DNA of 64,000 nucleotides from Cynocephalus volans (taxonomy: Eukaryota > Chordata > Mammalia > Dermoptera > Cynocephalidae): contig NC_084463.1 in NCBI RefSeq assembly GCF_027409185.1, positions 161,673,869 to 161,737,868 on the forward strand. The letters run 5' to 3'. This document shows positions 11,536-22,789 of this stretch, one piece after another (the stretch's first letter is position 1; each line of letters starts with the position of its first letter). The notes below the pieces were generated by a model. That model did not search any database. It was not told the DNA's origin and was given only the letters and a program-made list of their open reading frames with translations. A program made the position numbers and the translations under genes.

Positions 11536-11549
11536 GTTGCCATGGCAAC
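11536..11549. promoter_or_regulatory. RFX X-box, perfect palindrome
   Basis: GTTGCCATGGCAAC is exactly self-complementary over 14 bases and equals the ideal RFX dimer site. It lies about 4 kb upstream of the NPAS4 start. Confidence 0.6.
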
Positions 11550-12330
11550 AGAGGGAGCTCGGCTCAGTAAAGAAGGGACCTTGGTATTTTTTTCTCTCTC
11601 TCATTCTCTCAGTTGTGTCTGTGTGCATGTGTGTGGTGTGTGTCTGTGTGCATGTGCGTGCTACGCATGCCTGTGCCCACACCAGGAATTTTTTTTTTTA
11701 GAACTAAAGAAAGCCCTTCTCTTCTCTCAGCTCCCCAAATATGGAGTGATAGAAAACCACTTACTCCTGCAGGCCAGGGAGGATTCAGGATGGCTCAAGA
11801 GAGAGGGGAGAGGTCACGCTGGGCTCCTTGCCTCCATGTTTTTACTAGAGATTGTGTGCAACAAAGAGACCTTTGCAAATGGTGCCCAGGGGCTTGAAAG
11901 AGGGGAAGATGCTGGGTGGAGAGAAGTGAGCAAGAATAGATGGTGCAAGAGCTTCACAAGTGACATCAGAGAGGGCAACAGAAGGCATATTGCACCTGGG
12001 GAAGCATGCAGATCCATGCACACCATCAGGTGCTGAGAGAGAAAGGCCTAGGGCAGACTCAGATATGGACATAAACATACGGAGAGGCACACACAAAGTT
12101 GTAGACACAAATACTTACAGGCACAAACAGAACTACACACAACACAGGAAGTTGAAGACATTTTTTTAAAAGGCATAGTTGCAGGCATTGGCAAATACAT
12201 AGATATACAGGATACGGACACATACCTACAAAAACACATGCAGACAGGTACATGGGTACAGACATACAAACATGTTCAGAGTCAGGCTAAGATGCAGACA
12301 AACAGTGACATAAAACACAGTCACAGTCTC

Positions 12331-12335
<5 letters not shown>

Positions 12336-12372
<37 letters not shown>

Positions 12373-12392
12373 ACACACATGCACACACATGT
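12336..12392. repeat. (CA)n microsatellite
   Basis: A pure CA run with interrupted CA/TGCA units after it. The preceding 12060-12330 is loosely CA-rich and probably decayed simple repeat. Confidence 0.9.
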
Positions 12393-12654
12393 ACAGAGTT
12401 CGGCTCCCTCCCTCCAATTGCTCAAACATCCTAAGCAGTACTGCATAGCTAGAAATGCTGCACGCTCACCCAGTAGGTTTGGCTGGGAGACTCCTGCTCC
12501 CCCCCTCATTCCTTCTACACGTTCCCCCAAAGCCCCTCTCCCAATTCACTCCCTTACCCACTTTCCTATAGCTGACAGGTTCTGATGCCTCCCCCATCTC
12601 AGCTCCCAATTCTTAGCCTGTTCTGCTGTTGCTGCCTGCCGCTGGGGGACGGGG

Positions 12655-12865
12655 AGGGGGGTGACTCAGCCAGGCCAGGATGACTCACACTGCCAGTATT
12701 TTTAGCAGCAGCCAGGAGCTCTCTAGCGTGCCAGCCGCCCCCCTCCTCCTGCTTGCTATTTCGGAACCGTCACTGGTGATATAAATAGCTCCTCTCCCAC
12801 GGCCTGAAGCTGCTGCCAAGCTATTTTTGGTTCTGCACAGTTAAAAATAGCTTCACAGAGGTGGG
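12655..12865 (+). promoter_or_regulatory. Candidate NPAS4 upstream enhancer (AP-1 and MEF2-like cluster)
   Basis: Two perfect AP-1 sites TGACTCA (12662-12668, 12681-12687) lie 19 bases apart. They are followed by A/T boxes: TATTTTTAGC near 12698, GATATAAATAGC at 12778, CTATTTTTGG at 12821-12830 (one mismatch to either MEF2 or SRF sites) and TTAAAAATAG at 12841-12850 (a full MEF2 match on the minus strand). The spacing and the position about 2.7-2.8 kb upstream of the TATA box suggest an activity-regulated enhancer. Enhancer function is inferred. Confidence 0.65.
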
Positions 12866-13258
12866 AGGCAAGGGGAGTGGGAGCTGGCCTAGGGAGAGGA
12901 GACATTGGGGCATACAGAGATTCTCAACTTGAATCAGAGTGGGCGAAGTAGGATGAACCCTTCTCTAACTCCTCCCTTGTCCCCTTCTAGACCCTTCTTC
13001 CCTTCCAAAGTGCCTTTACCCCAGTTCAGTCCCCTGGAAAAATCCAAAGGCTCTTCCCTTGAGACCAATTCTCGTTCCTGGCTTACTTCACTCCCAGAGC
13101 TCAGGAATCTTGACCCCCTGCAACTCCCCACTTTCATCCTCAGAGAAGGAGACAGCCAGAAGGTGGGAGTGGGGGGCTCGCCTTGAGGTCTGGGTGGACC
13201 CAAGCCCTGCTTTGATATCCAGGCCGATCCTGGCCAATCTGACTTGCACGGTGATGGT

Positions 13259-13279
13259 TTCAGCACCACGGACAGCGGT
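13259..13279 (+). promoter_or_regulatory. RE1/NRSE (REST-binding) element upstream of NPAS4
   Basis: It begins TTCAGCACCACGGACAGCG and matches the canonical 21-base RE1 at 19 positions by hand comparison, with both half-sites and the spacing intact. REST represses neuronal genes in non-neuronal cells, which fits the restricted expression of NPAS4. Confidence 0.85.
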
Positions 13280-14511
13280 CGGTCAAGGCCCCATTCCTTC
13301 GCTCTGGATCTGCTCAGATTGCTGGAGACTGGCGGGACCCAGCCAGCACATACACCCCTCTTATTGTGGAGGGGGACACCAAGAATGTCTCCCAGCCAGG
13401 GCCTAAAGCACCAGTGGGTGGCGAAAATAGGAACACTGCCCTGGATTTTCGTAAGGGAAAGGGGTCCAAAGCTCAACAGTTTGTCCAAAAGGAAGCTTGA
13501 AGGAGAGGAGGGTGGGCAAACCAAGGGTCAGATGGGGACGAAAGATGCAACAGAGACCTCCGTCCTGAAGGAACCATCTCTCTGCCAGATCGATAGAGTT
13601 AGAGACGGTGGCAGACAGACACACGCACCAGTCCCTCCACCTCGGTTGTGCCACAGACCAGCGGATGGTTTATGTGGATGGCCCCAACCTGTGCCCGAAT
13701 GGCATGAGACCTCAGGACAGGGCCTGCGCAGCCACGTGCCCCTCTTCTAAGGCCCGCTTCTCCTCCGCTGCCCCTTCTCCCACTCTGCCTTTCTTGCAAC
13801 CACTCTTTTTCATGAGGAGTGGAGAATTCCTTGACCCCCCACTTTTCTTCTTGATGTCATAGTTCATCTCCACACTTCCTGTGTGACTTTCTACAGTCAG
13901 ACCAGTCCCTTTTGCCCAAATTTTAAGCGGCCTCATTTCCAGCCCCTCAAGTTCTTGCACACTCACCCCTGCTCCTCCAAATGAGATTTCAGATAAAAAT
14001 GCTCCCCAGCCCACTCCCTCCTCCCTTTATGAGACCCCCGCGCTAAGAAAGGCGACCCCTTTCCCCTGTCGAGAGCGATAGTCCGTGGTGCAAAGAGAAA
14101 GAAGAAAGGGGGAGATGGGGCGAAGGCGACACGATGTGGAGACGAGTCTGACGAAAGGACGAAAGGGAGACGCAACGGGAGGGGAACCTTCGGGGGTCAG
14201 GGGGCGCCCACAGCCGCGACAGACAGCCGGGCACGCGGTGAGATAAGCCAGTGCGGGGAGGGGACAGGTGACGGTGCAGAGATGGAGCAGCGAGTCTCGG
14301 CTCCCAAGACGGGGAGGGGGCTGGAGGGCGGTGCGGCGGAGGGGCTGACGGAGCCCGGGGGTGACGGGGTCCAGCACGACCTCCTGGCTTTCCTGCTGCC
14401 TCCCGTCTTCCCCGCCGAGGCGCTGGGGCGGGCGGGAGCCTCGGGAGCGGCGCGGGGACAGCCGGGCCCCGCCCTCCGCCGCCGCCGCCGCCGCCGCCCG
14501 AGGATTCCTGT

Positions 14512-14521
14512 CCTAATAAGG
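14512..14521. promoter_or_regulatory. CArG box (SRF site)
   Basis: CCTAATAAGG fits CC(A/T)6GG exactly. It lies about 960 bases upstream of the TATA box, with an adjacent AGGATTCCTG that contains an ETS-like core. SRF-dependent induction is inferred. Confidence 0.55.
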
Positions 14522-15322
14522 AGCTGGGATTCCCCGGCCCCGCCCCCGGCTCCGGCCCACGGGACACCGGGGCTGCCGGCCGGGCGGGGGAGCCGCTCGC
14601 TCCGGGGGCCGGCCGTGGGGGGAGGGGCGTCTCACCGTGCCCTGGGGCCTGCCTCAGTTTCCCCCGCCGCTGGCTGAGGTTAATTCGTTGACGGGAGAAC
14701 GAAGAATCCCTGCGGACTCCCGCGTTGGTGTTGGCGCTCCTGCTCCTGGTTGTGGGAAGACAGGACCAAGGCCGAATGCGCCTGGTCCCTTTCCCGCACG
14801 ACCCCCTTTCCTCCCTCTCCCAGGGACTCGACCCTCATGTAACTCCCCCTGAAAAGTCGCCAAGGCCCGGGTTTGGGACGGGGGGAGGGGACTCGTTGGT
14901 TGAAGCGGCCAAGGGACTCCCAGGCTGAGTAGTCTCGAGAGGAACCCCAGCCGCGACCTACTCCCCAGAGGCCCGGGAAAGCCGTTCGCCCCCCGCCCCC
15001 TGTGAACGTGACCTTTGTCTGCAAATAGCAAGGGGGGGTTGCGGCGACCCTGCTCTTCCCCGTCCCCTTCTGTCCTCAGGAGAATCACTGTGGTGTCCAG
15101 CATCTCCCCGCCCTCTACGCGTCCTCCGGTCGGGAGCGTCAGACCGCCCGCACCCCTGCCCTGTCGCTTCCCTCAGCTGGACGCACTCGGACGCCTGGGT
15201 CCCCACGCCGGACTTCAGGCTTTCCTAGGGCAGCGCCTGCCTCTCGGCTCAGCTCCCGCCAGCCGCGGCCCCCTCCGCAGCCGCCCCGCCCCCTTCCCCC
15301 GGCCCCCCTCCCGCTCTCGCTC

Positions 15323-15341
15323 TACGTCACGGGATGACGTA
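15323..15341. promoter_or_regulatory. Palindromic CRE pair in NPAS4 promoter
   Basis: TACGTCA (15323-15329) and TGACGTA (15335-15341) form a perfect 7-base inverted repeat around a 5-base spacer, about 130 bases upstream of the TATA box. Each arm is a CREB/ATF half-site core. Confidence 0.7.
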
Positions 15342-15470
15342 GGAGGCCAGGGAGGGAGGCGGAGCGAACCCCCCTTGCCAGCCACCGGCTCGCGCTGCAG
15401 CTTGCTTAGCCCAGCCTCCCGCCTTCCCGCCCCCCCGTCTCTGAAGCGAGCCCCCCACGCCTGGCAGGAC

Positions 15471-15480
15471 CTATATAAGG
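15471..15480 (+). promoter_or_regulatory. NPAS4 TATA box
   Basis: CTATATAAGG lies 163-172 bases before the NPAS4 start codon. Transcription would start near 15500-15510, giving a 5' UTR of about 135 bases. Confidence 0.8.
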
Positions 15481-15642
15481 CAGAAGGCGGCAGGCGAGGG
15501 GGGCAGCGCAGCCGAGCGGAGCCCGGGAGAGGAGAGAGAGAGCCTGAGCGAGAGACGGGGAAGCAAGCAGAAGCCGCCGGGGCGCCGGGACAGGAACGCA
15601 GGTGCTCGGGGAGCGCGAGCTGGAGCTCCGCAGCCGCCGGCC

Positions 15643-18600
15643 ATGTACCGCTCCACCAAGGGCGCCTCCAAGGCGCGCCGCGACCAGATCAACGCCGAGA
15701 TCCGCAACCTCAAGGAGCTGCTGCCGCTGGCCGAAGCGGACAAAGTCCGGCTGTCCTACCTGCACATTATGAGTCTCGCCTGCATCTACACTCGCAAGGG
15801 CGTCTTCTTCGCTGGAGGTGAGCAAGCTGGGGCACTGGAGACTCGAGCTGGTGGGCACCGGGGACAGTGGGACTGCTGCATGTCTAGGACAGCGTGCTGG
15901 CAAGCTGGGGAGACGAGGGGCTCGGGGGACTCGGGACTTCCTACTTTTTCTGCTGAGCCCCGTCCAGAGCTCACCTCAGTTCTGGATGAGGGTTAGAGAG
16001 CCTGGATGATGTCCCTAGCACCAGATTGATGGGAGGACAAGAGCCAGGACAGAATGGCCCCAGTCCCCACCAGCGCAGAGGGGCTCCAGGAGCCCGGGGG
16101 GAGAAGCTCGGGAAGTTGCGAGGATGGAGCCACCGAAGTCTGGGGAAAGGCAGCGGGTGTCAGTGATGCTAGAAGGGGACTTCTGCTGCCGGAGGGGCGC
16201 TGTCCACGGTGCTGACGGCAACACGTGCTGTCCGCGGGGCTGTCCGCGGTGCTGAACGCGCCGTCCGCTCGGGGAGCTCTGTCCGCGGTCCTGAAATCCA
16301 GGGCCGCTGAGGCTCCGGCGCTGGCCCCGGCTGAGAAGTCGAAAGGCTCGCTGGCGGGAGAGATCCAGCAGCAAGTCCCCGGTCAAGAGCCGCGGGCAGC
16401 GGGTCAGCAGGTGTTTGCAGAGGCAGCTCCATGAGAAATTCCTCTGGATTCTCTGAAACTCAGACCATGCCTTTCCCACTTCTGCTTTACCTCCCAATTT
16501 TACTCCTGTCTCACTATGTCTTCTCATCCTACAGGCGCTTCTCTGGCGGGTCCCACAGGGCTGCTCTCAGCTCAAGAGCTTGAAGACATCGTGGCGGCAC
16601 TACCTGGCTTCCTGCTTGTGTTCACAGCTGAGGGGAAGTTGCTATACCTGTCCGAGAGTGTGAGCGAGCATCTGGGCCACTCCATGGTGAGTGCTGAGGG
16701 CTCACTCAGGCTGGGGCACGGATGGCACAATGAGCCTCCCACTCCCGAGAAACTGAATTACTGGGGATGGAAGAGTTATACCACGCAAGATGCTATGAGC
16801 CAAAGATCGGCTCTTTCTGTCCTCACTTATGGTTATCTCATCTTTTCCTTTCTCCAGGTGGACCTGGTTGCCCAGGGTGACAGTATCTACGATATCATTG
16901 ACCCAGCTGACCACCTCACTGTGCGCCAGCAACTCACACTGCCCTCTGCCCTGGACACTGGTAAGGACTCCCTTCTTCCTTCCTCAGTCCAGTCTCCCTC
17001 CTAAAGCCCTGCTCCTCCCCATCCACCATCTCTCTCAGCCACCGACGCTCTTATCACTTTTTCTCTTCACCCACCTAGATCGCCTCTTCCGCTGTCGTTT
17101 CAACACCTCCAAGTCTCTCAGGCGCCAGAGTGCAGGCAACAAACTGGTGCTTATTCGAGGCCGATTCCACGCTCACCCACCTGGGGCCTACTGGGCAGGA
17201 AACCCTGTGTTCACAGCTTTCTGTGCCCCACTGGAGCCAAGACCCCGCCCTGGCCCTGGGCCTGGCCCTGGCCCTGGCCCTGCCTCACTCTTCCTGGCCA
17301 TGTTCCAGAGCCGTCATGCTAAGGACCTGGCCCTACTGGACATCTCTGAGAGGTAAGCCCAGAGTGTTTAGACCCCAGGAGAAAGGGAGGTGAGAGATGA
17401 GGGGGCCCTAGATTCTGGAGTCAGGGGTAGGGAGGATGGGGTCTAGGGGGGCAGAAGACCTGGGAGGGAGTGAGATGCATCGATATCAAGCAGGGAAAAC
17501 AGAAAGCTGATCTCGCCCTTTCCACCTTCCCAGTGTCCTAATCTACCTGGGATTTGAGCGCAATGAACTGCTCTGTAAATCATGGTATGGACTGCTGCAC
17601 CCCGAGGACCTGGCCCACGCTTCTGCTCAACACTACCGCCTGTGTGAGTGTCCAGAGAGGCTGGGGACAAGACAGGGATCTGGGAAAGGGCATGGGAGAC
17701 CAGACCAAGAATGGACTGTTGTCAAGACTAATGTTGGGAAGATACCAGAGGCCAATAGTTTTCAATGCTATAGGGTAAACATTAGAGTAAGGAGGTAAGG
17801 CAAAAACAGAATCAGAACTGGGAGACTCAGTGTGGTGAGGTCAAGGTGGGGAGCTGAGCGGTGCAGGTTAGAATACTCAGAAGAGAAGATGTCATGGCTA
17901 CCTCAGTTCAGTGTAGAAGTGAGCCAGGGGGAAGTTTAGGTTGTGTTGCCTGATGGACATCCTAACACTGTATCTCTTCTTTCTCCCAAGTGGCTGAGAG
18001 TGGAGATATTCAGGCAGAGATGGTGGTGAGACTGCAGGCCAAGCCTGGAGGCTGGGCATGGATTTACTGCCTGTTATACTCAGAAGGTCTGGAGGGCCCC
18101 ATTACTGCCAATAACTACCCAATCAGGTGAGCTGCAAGGGAGGGACCTGGGGTGGCAGCTGAGGTTGCCATGAAGGAGATGTAAATTGGGGAGATGCTCC
18201 AGGAGTGAACACCAAACCCTTATGGATGGCCTCTTCTCTCCTCTCCAGTGACACGGAAGCCTGGAGCCTCCGCCAGCAGCTGAACTCCGAAGACACTCAG
18301 GCAGCTTATGTCCTGGGCACCCCAACCATGCTGCCCTCATTCCCTGAGAACATCCTCTCCCAGGAGCAGTGCTCCAGTGCTAACCCACTCTTCACCCCAG
18401 CCCTGGGGGCTCCCAGAAGCACCAATTTCCTCAGCGCTCCTGAACTCAGTGTTGTCTCAGCATCAGAAGAGCTTCCCCGACCCTCCAAAGAGCTGGACTT
18501 CAGTTACCTGACATTCCCTCCTGGGCCTGAACCTTCTCTCCAAGCAGACTTGAGCAAGGATCTTGTGTGCACTCCCCCCTACACGCCTCGCCAGCCAGGA

Positions 18601-20396
18601 GGCTGTGCCTTCCTCTTCAGCCTCCATGAGCCCTTCCAGACCCACTTCCCTGCCCCATCCAACTCTCTCCAAGAACAGCTGACTCCAAGCACTGCAACTT
18701 TCTCTGATCAGTTGACACCCAGCAGTGCAACCTTCCCGGATCCACTAACTAGCCCACTACAAGGTCAGTTGACAGAAACTTCAGCCAGAAGCTATGAAGA
18801 CCAATTGACTCCCTGCACCTCCACCTTCCCAGATCAGCTGCTTCCCAGCACTGCCACCTTCCCAGAGCCTCTGGGCAGCCCTGCCCATGAGCAGCTGACT
18901 CCTCCCAGCACAGCATTCCAAGCACACCTGAGCAGTCCCAGCCAAACTTTCCCAGAGCAACTGAGCCCCAGCCCCACCAAGACTTACTTCGCCCAGGAGG
19001 GATGCAGTTTTCTCTATGAGAAGTTGCCTCCAAGTCCTAGCAGCCCTGGTAATGGGGACTGCACGCTCCTGGCCCTAGCCCAGCTCCGGGGCCCCCTCTC
19101 TGTGAATGTCCCCCTGGTGCCTGAAGGCCTGCTCACACCTGAGGCCTCTCCAGTCAAGCAGAGTTTCTTCCACTACTCTGAGAAGGAACAGAATGAGATA
19201 GACCGTCTCATCCAGCAGATTAGCCAGTTGGCTCAGGGCATGGACAGGCCCTTCTCAGCTGATGCTGGCACTGGCGGGCTGGAGCCACTTGGAGGGCTGG
19301 AGCCTCTGGACTCCAACCTATCCCTGCCGGGGGCTGGCCCCCCTGTGCTCAGCCTGGACCTGAAACCTTGGAAATGCCAGGAACTGGACTTCCTGGCTGA
19401 CCCTGACAACATATTCCTGGAAGAGACGCCCGTGGAAGATATCTTCATGGATCTCTCTACCTCAGACCCCAATGGGGAATGGGGTTCAGAGGATCCTGAG
19501 ACCGATGGCCCAGGAGGGGCCCCATCACCTTGCAACAACCTGTCCCCAGAAGACCACAGCTTCCTGGAGGACCTGGCCACATATGAAACCGCCTTTGAGA
19601 CAGGTGTCTCAGCATTCCCCTACGATGGGTTTACTGATGAGTTGCATCAACTCCAGAGCCGAGTTCAAGACAGCTTCCATGAAGGTGAGTCCAGCCAAAA
19701 TGTCCAAAAACTCAGGTCCCTGGCCTGCCAGTGAGGTTCTGGGTGGAATTAGGTGAATCAGGTCCACTCTCTATACCTTAGTTGTATTAAGAGGATGACA
19801 TCACCAAGGGTAGCAGTGAGGATAAGAAAAAATAAAAAACTTAATGTGAAAGTTTTGGACAAGTGGAGCCGGCAGGCAGGGGTTGAGACGTGAGCAAGAG
19901 TGCTAGATAATCCTAGATAAAGAGGTAAAGATTCGTGCTTCTTAGCTCAGTGAGGGACCTAGATCAGTTATCACAACCTTATTTTATGGATGAAGACAGT
20001 CAAGGCCCCAGAGTTAAAGAAACTTTCCTTAGATCACACAGCAAAGTGATAGAAGAGGAATTGGAGCTCTGTCCCAGTATTCTTGCCTCCTAGAGGGGAT
20101 ACAGAATGAGTTTATACAGGTTGGGGAAAGAAAGAGGATGGGCTCAGCCCCAGCTCCGCCACAGTAGTTACCTGCTTACGGCCCCTTCATTCCCAAAACT
20201 ATGGCTATAGTTTCGTCCCATCCAACCAAATTGCCTCTGGGGATCAGTCAGTCATCGGTATCTGGAACCCATACTCTGTGCAACGCTGCACTTCATCCTC
20301 AGCCCAAGGACGCTGCTTCCCAATAGGCCTGACTGACTGTGCTCTCTCTGTCTCTCTCTCTCTGCAGATGGAAGTGGAGGGGAACCAACGTTTTGA
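15643..20396 (+). CDS. NPAS4: Neuronal PAS domain protein 4 (8 exons)
   Basis: NPAS4 is an activity-induced bHLH-PAS transcription factor that acts in the neuronal nucleus, with ARNT-type partners, on synaptic genes. Coding exons: 15643-15817, 16535-16686, 16858-16960, 17079-17352, 17534-17643, 17991-18126, 18249-19684 and 20368-20396. All introns are GT-AG and the phases join cleanly, giving 2415 nt and 804 residues against 802 in human as I remember it. Exon 1 encodes the basic helix-loop-helix (start [13 protein letters not shown], residues about 1-53). PAS-A spans about 70-145 and PAS-B about 203-273, with a PAC region to about 317. Exon 7 encodes most of the acidic, proline-rich transactivation region, including degenerate QLTPSTATF-type repeats at about 460-557. 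The protein ends GGEPTF. The two extra residues lie in a Gly-Pro run near residue 200. The start is fixed by homology and by the TATA box upstream. CRE, CArG and RE1 elements flank it. Confidence 0.97.
16196..16295 (-). promoter_or_regulatory. Cluster of RE1/REST-like elements in NPAS4 intron 1
   Basis: Three minus-oriented RE1-like 21-mers by hand count: 16196-16216 (18 of 21), 16236-16256 (19 of 21) and 16275-16295 (17 of 21). A weaker overlapping one is at 16224-16244. All share CTGTCC plus GGTGCTGA-like halves. REST sites in NPAS4 intron 1 are known from other mammals. Confidence 0.75.
19965..20070 (+). repeat. MIR fossil in NPAS4 intron 7
   Basis: TTATGGATGAAGACAGTCAAGG, then CCTTAGATCACACAGCAAAG, a decayed MIR 3' half. 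Confidence 0.5.
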
Positions 20397-21113
20397 ATAA
20401 GTCTGTGACTTAACGTCGTCAAGTATGGCATATTGTCATCAAGACGTGGAGCCGCTCTCCACCCCCCCGGGGACTGTTGGGGGGATTCTGGGGGCCAGAG
20501 GGGGATATGTCTGATTCCCCAGGCCCTGCAGGATTTGGGGGGGGGAGGTGGGAGGGCAAGGGAGGGGAGCTTCTTTTTAAAATCAAGAGACTTCGAGCGA
20601 TCCCAGCTTCCATTTCAATCTGTATTCACTCGTAGTGAGTTTCCTTGAATGGGATTTCAAGCGGAGAATGGGGGAGTCTCACTTCCCCACCGCGCTGCCC
20701 CGTTGGCCTGGGCTAGTTCTCCACTCCTGGGGGCCAAGCTACCCCTGGGCCTTGGTGGAGGAAAGGCAGGGCCCACCTGGGCCGGCCTGTGCCCTGAGGG
20801 GCTCTTGACACCCACGTAGAATTCTCTACACACCAGTAACGGGATTTCAATTCCGATGGACTCTGCCGCCCTGGCGGCCCTTCCTGTGACTTTTGCGCCC
20901 CGCGCCTGGGGTGGGGGGCGCGAAGAGACGCTACGTTCCTTTCCGATGGAGGAAGGCAGACCTGCCGTCACACGTGTGCTTGCACAAGTGCGTGTACCTG
21001 GTGCGGGACTCACCCGGCCGCCAGACCGCCTGGGCCTGCCCAGACGGCCACCTCGTGGTGCTGCGGTGACTTTGTAGCCAACTTTATAATAAAGTCCAGT
21101 TTGCCTTTTTGGT
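20397..21113 (+). other. NPAS4: NPAS4 3' UTR with polyadenylation signal
   Basis: Runs from the TGA at 20394-20396 to AATAAA at 21088-21093. Cleavage is expected near 21105-21115, just before a GT-rich stretch (GGTACCCCTGGTGTC). The whole UTR lies in the last exon. Confidence 0.8.
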
Positions 21114-22789
21114 ACCCCTGGTGTCATGCATTGCTGAGAAAAGGGAAGGGTGGGGGACTGAGAAGGTTAGGAGGTTCAGACGTGAGCCTTGGGTCAGGAG
21201 GTGAAGGCTGGACCTGCTTTTGGCCCTGGCATGTCTTTGTTCACTCACGCACTTATTCATTCATTCACTCAACGTCTGCACGTGAATGGCCCTCGCTGTG
21301 CTAGAAGCTGGAGAGTTTGGAGATGAAACAGGTGCCACCTCTTGCCATCAAGGTGCATGGCATCCAATGCTAGAGGATATTGGAGTCTCCTCCCTGCTCC
21401 TGGCTTATAGAGCTCACAGGGTGGGAGGGAGCAGAGGGCTTGGGGATGGAAAAGCTTGGCACTGGCCCTGGACATGGGTTTCAAACTTCTGGACATGAGT
21501 TCTTTCTTCATCTGGTCCCACAGGGAAGCAACTAACTTGTGGGGCCCTGAATATTCTCACTGGAAATTATAACCCCCTCTTGTATCTTTGCATAGGGCTT
21601 TCAGCTGGCAAACACTTGGTAGGCCCCATTTCACTGATGAAGAAACTGAGAATCATAGGAACAGGTGATTTGCCCTCACAGTTGGTGAGAGGCACCGGAG
21701 AGCAACATTTCCATGTCCTCTGCATCCAGCTGTGCTCCCAAAGCTGGAGAACCACCATCTCAAACCATCCCATCCCAGACTACCCAGGAAGGGCAGGCTT
21801 GGGCTGGAGCAGGGGCTGCTGGAGCAGGGGCTTCTCTCCCAAGCATGGCATGAGGAGCTCCCTCCTTTTGGCCCCTCTAGATCTGCAAGGTTGAGCTGAG
21901 CAGAATGTAACTCAGTGGATCAAGAGAAAAAAAAAATTTTTTTTTAATGCTGCTTTCCTCCAAGCTTGAGAACCTAACGACCACAGGGTATGGTGGGGGG
22001 CAAAATAAACTTAGGAGACAGAAAGACCTGGATTCAAATCTCACCTCCTCTGGTTGGTTGCCGAGTGGGACCTGAGTCTCAGTGTCTTCACAGGGAGAAT
22101 GAGACTGACAAAAATTGCACTTATCTTTCAAAGACACTGTGAGGACTTGGGGGGGGGGGTCCCTTTATAAACTGAGAAGCACAGAACAGACTTAAGTTAT
22201 TAAATTGAATTAAAGGCAATGGTGACCTCAAAGGCCTAGAGGAAGTTTCTTTCTCAAGGAAAGGAAGGAAACTCCAGGTCTCAGTCTTTCCCCAGTGAGA
22301 CACAGGGTCTGGATTCCAGGAGCTGAGAGCACAACACTGAGAAATCCCTGAAACCTCCTTTCATACCAAGTCCACCAGCTCTTGGGCCATGCCCTTCAGA
22401 GGGTCCCACAGGAAGGAAGACCTGTCACCCCTTTTCCACTTGGATGGGTCTTTGTTTGGAACAGGAGGGTGGAGACTTGCCCTATTCCTTCCTAGTGCAT
22501 CTATTCTCCAACTTGGACAAATGGACTGGACTGTCAGTTCCAAGAGGACCCTGTCTCAGCTCTGCTCCATCCCGAGCACTGAGCACAGGGCTGACACATG
22601 GCAGTGTGTCATCAAAAGGAACATTTCTGAAGATCAGTCCAAGGATTTGAGTAAAAAGTCACCTGTTTCTATAGGAAAACCTGTCCCTAAGTTACCCAGA
22701 GGGCAAAGGTTGTAAATTTTAGCTTTGAATCTCAAGTGACCATGAGCTCAGGATGCACCTTAGAGTCCCATCTAAAAAGCTCCCTGGTA
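21114..22789. other. Intergenic, MIR fossils only
   Basis: MIR-like cores lie near 21595-21700 (GATGAAGAAACTGAGAATCAT, TTGCCCTCACAGTTGGTGAG) and 22015-22130 (GACCTGGATTCAAATCTCACC). No gene is supported. Confidence 0.5.

Larger units (their letters stand above)
14130..15850. promoter_or_regulatory. NPAS4 CpG island
   Basis: CpG-rich from about 14.1 kb through exon 1, including a CCG-repeat run near 14478-14498. Long overlapping open frames (for example 15015-15821 plus, 268 codons, and 14043-14567 minus) follow from GC richness and are not genes. Confidence 0.75.

Noticed and set aside
14043-14567. 174-codon minus-strand frame upstream of NPAS4
   Set aside because: GC-driven low-complexity Pro/Arg sequence that mirrors a plus-strand frame.
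15015-15821. 268-codon plus-strand open frame over the NPAS4 promoter and exon 1
   Set aside because: It overlaps the NPAS4 start in a different frame, is Arg/Pro/Ser-rich as expected of CpG-island DNA, and has no domain.
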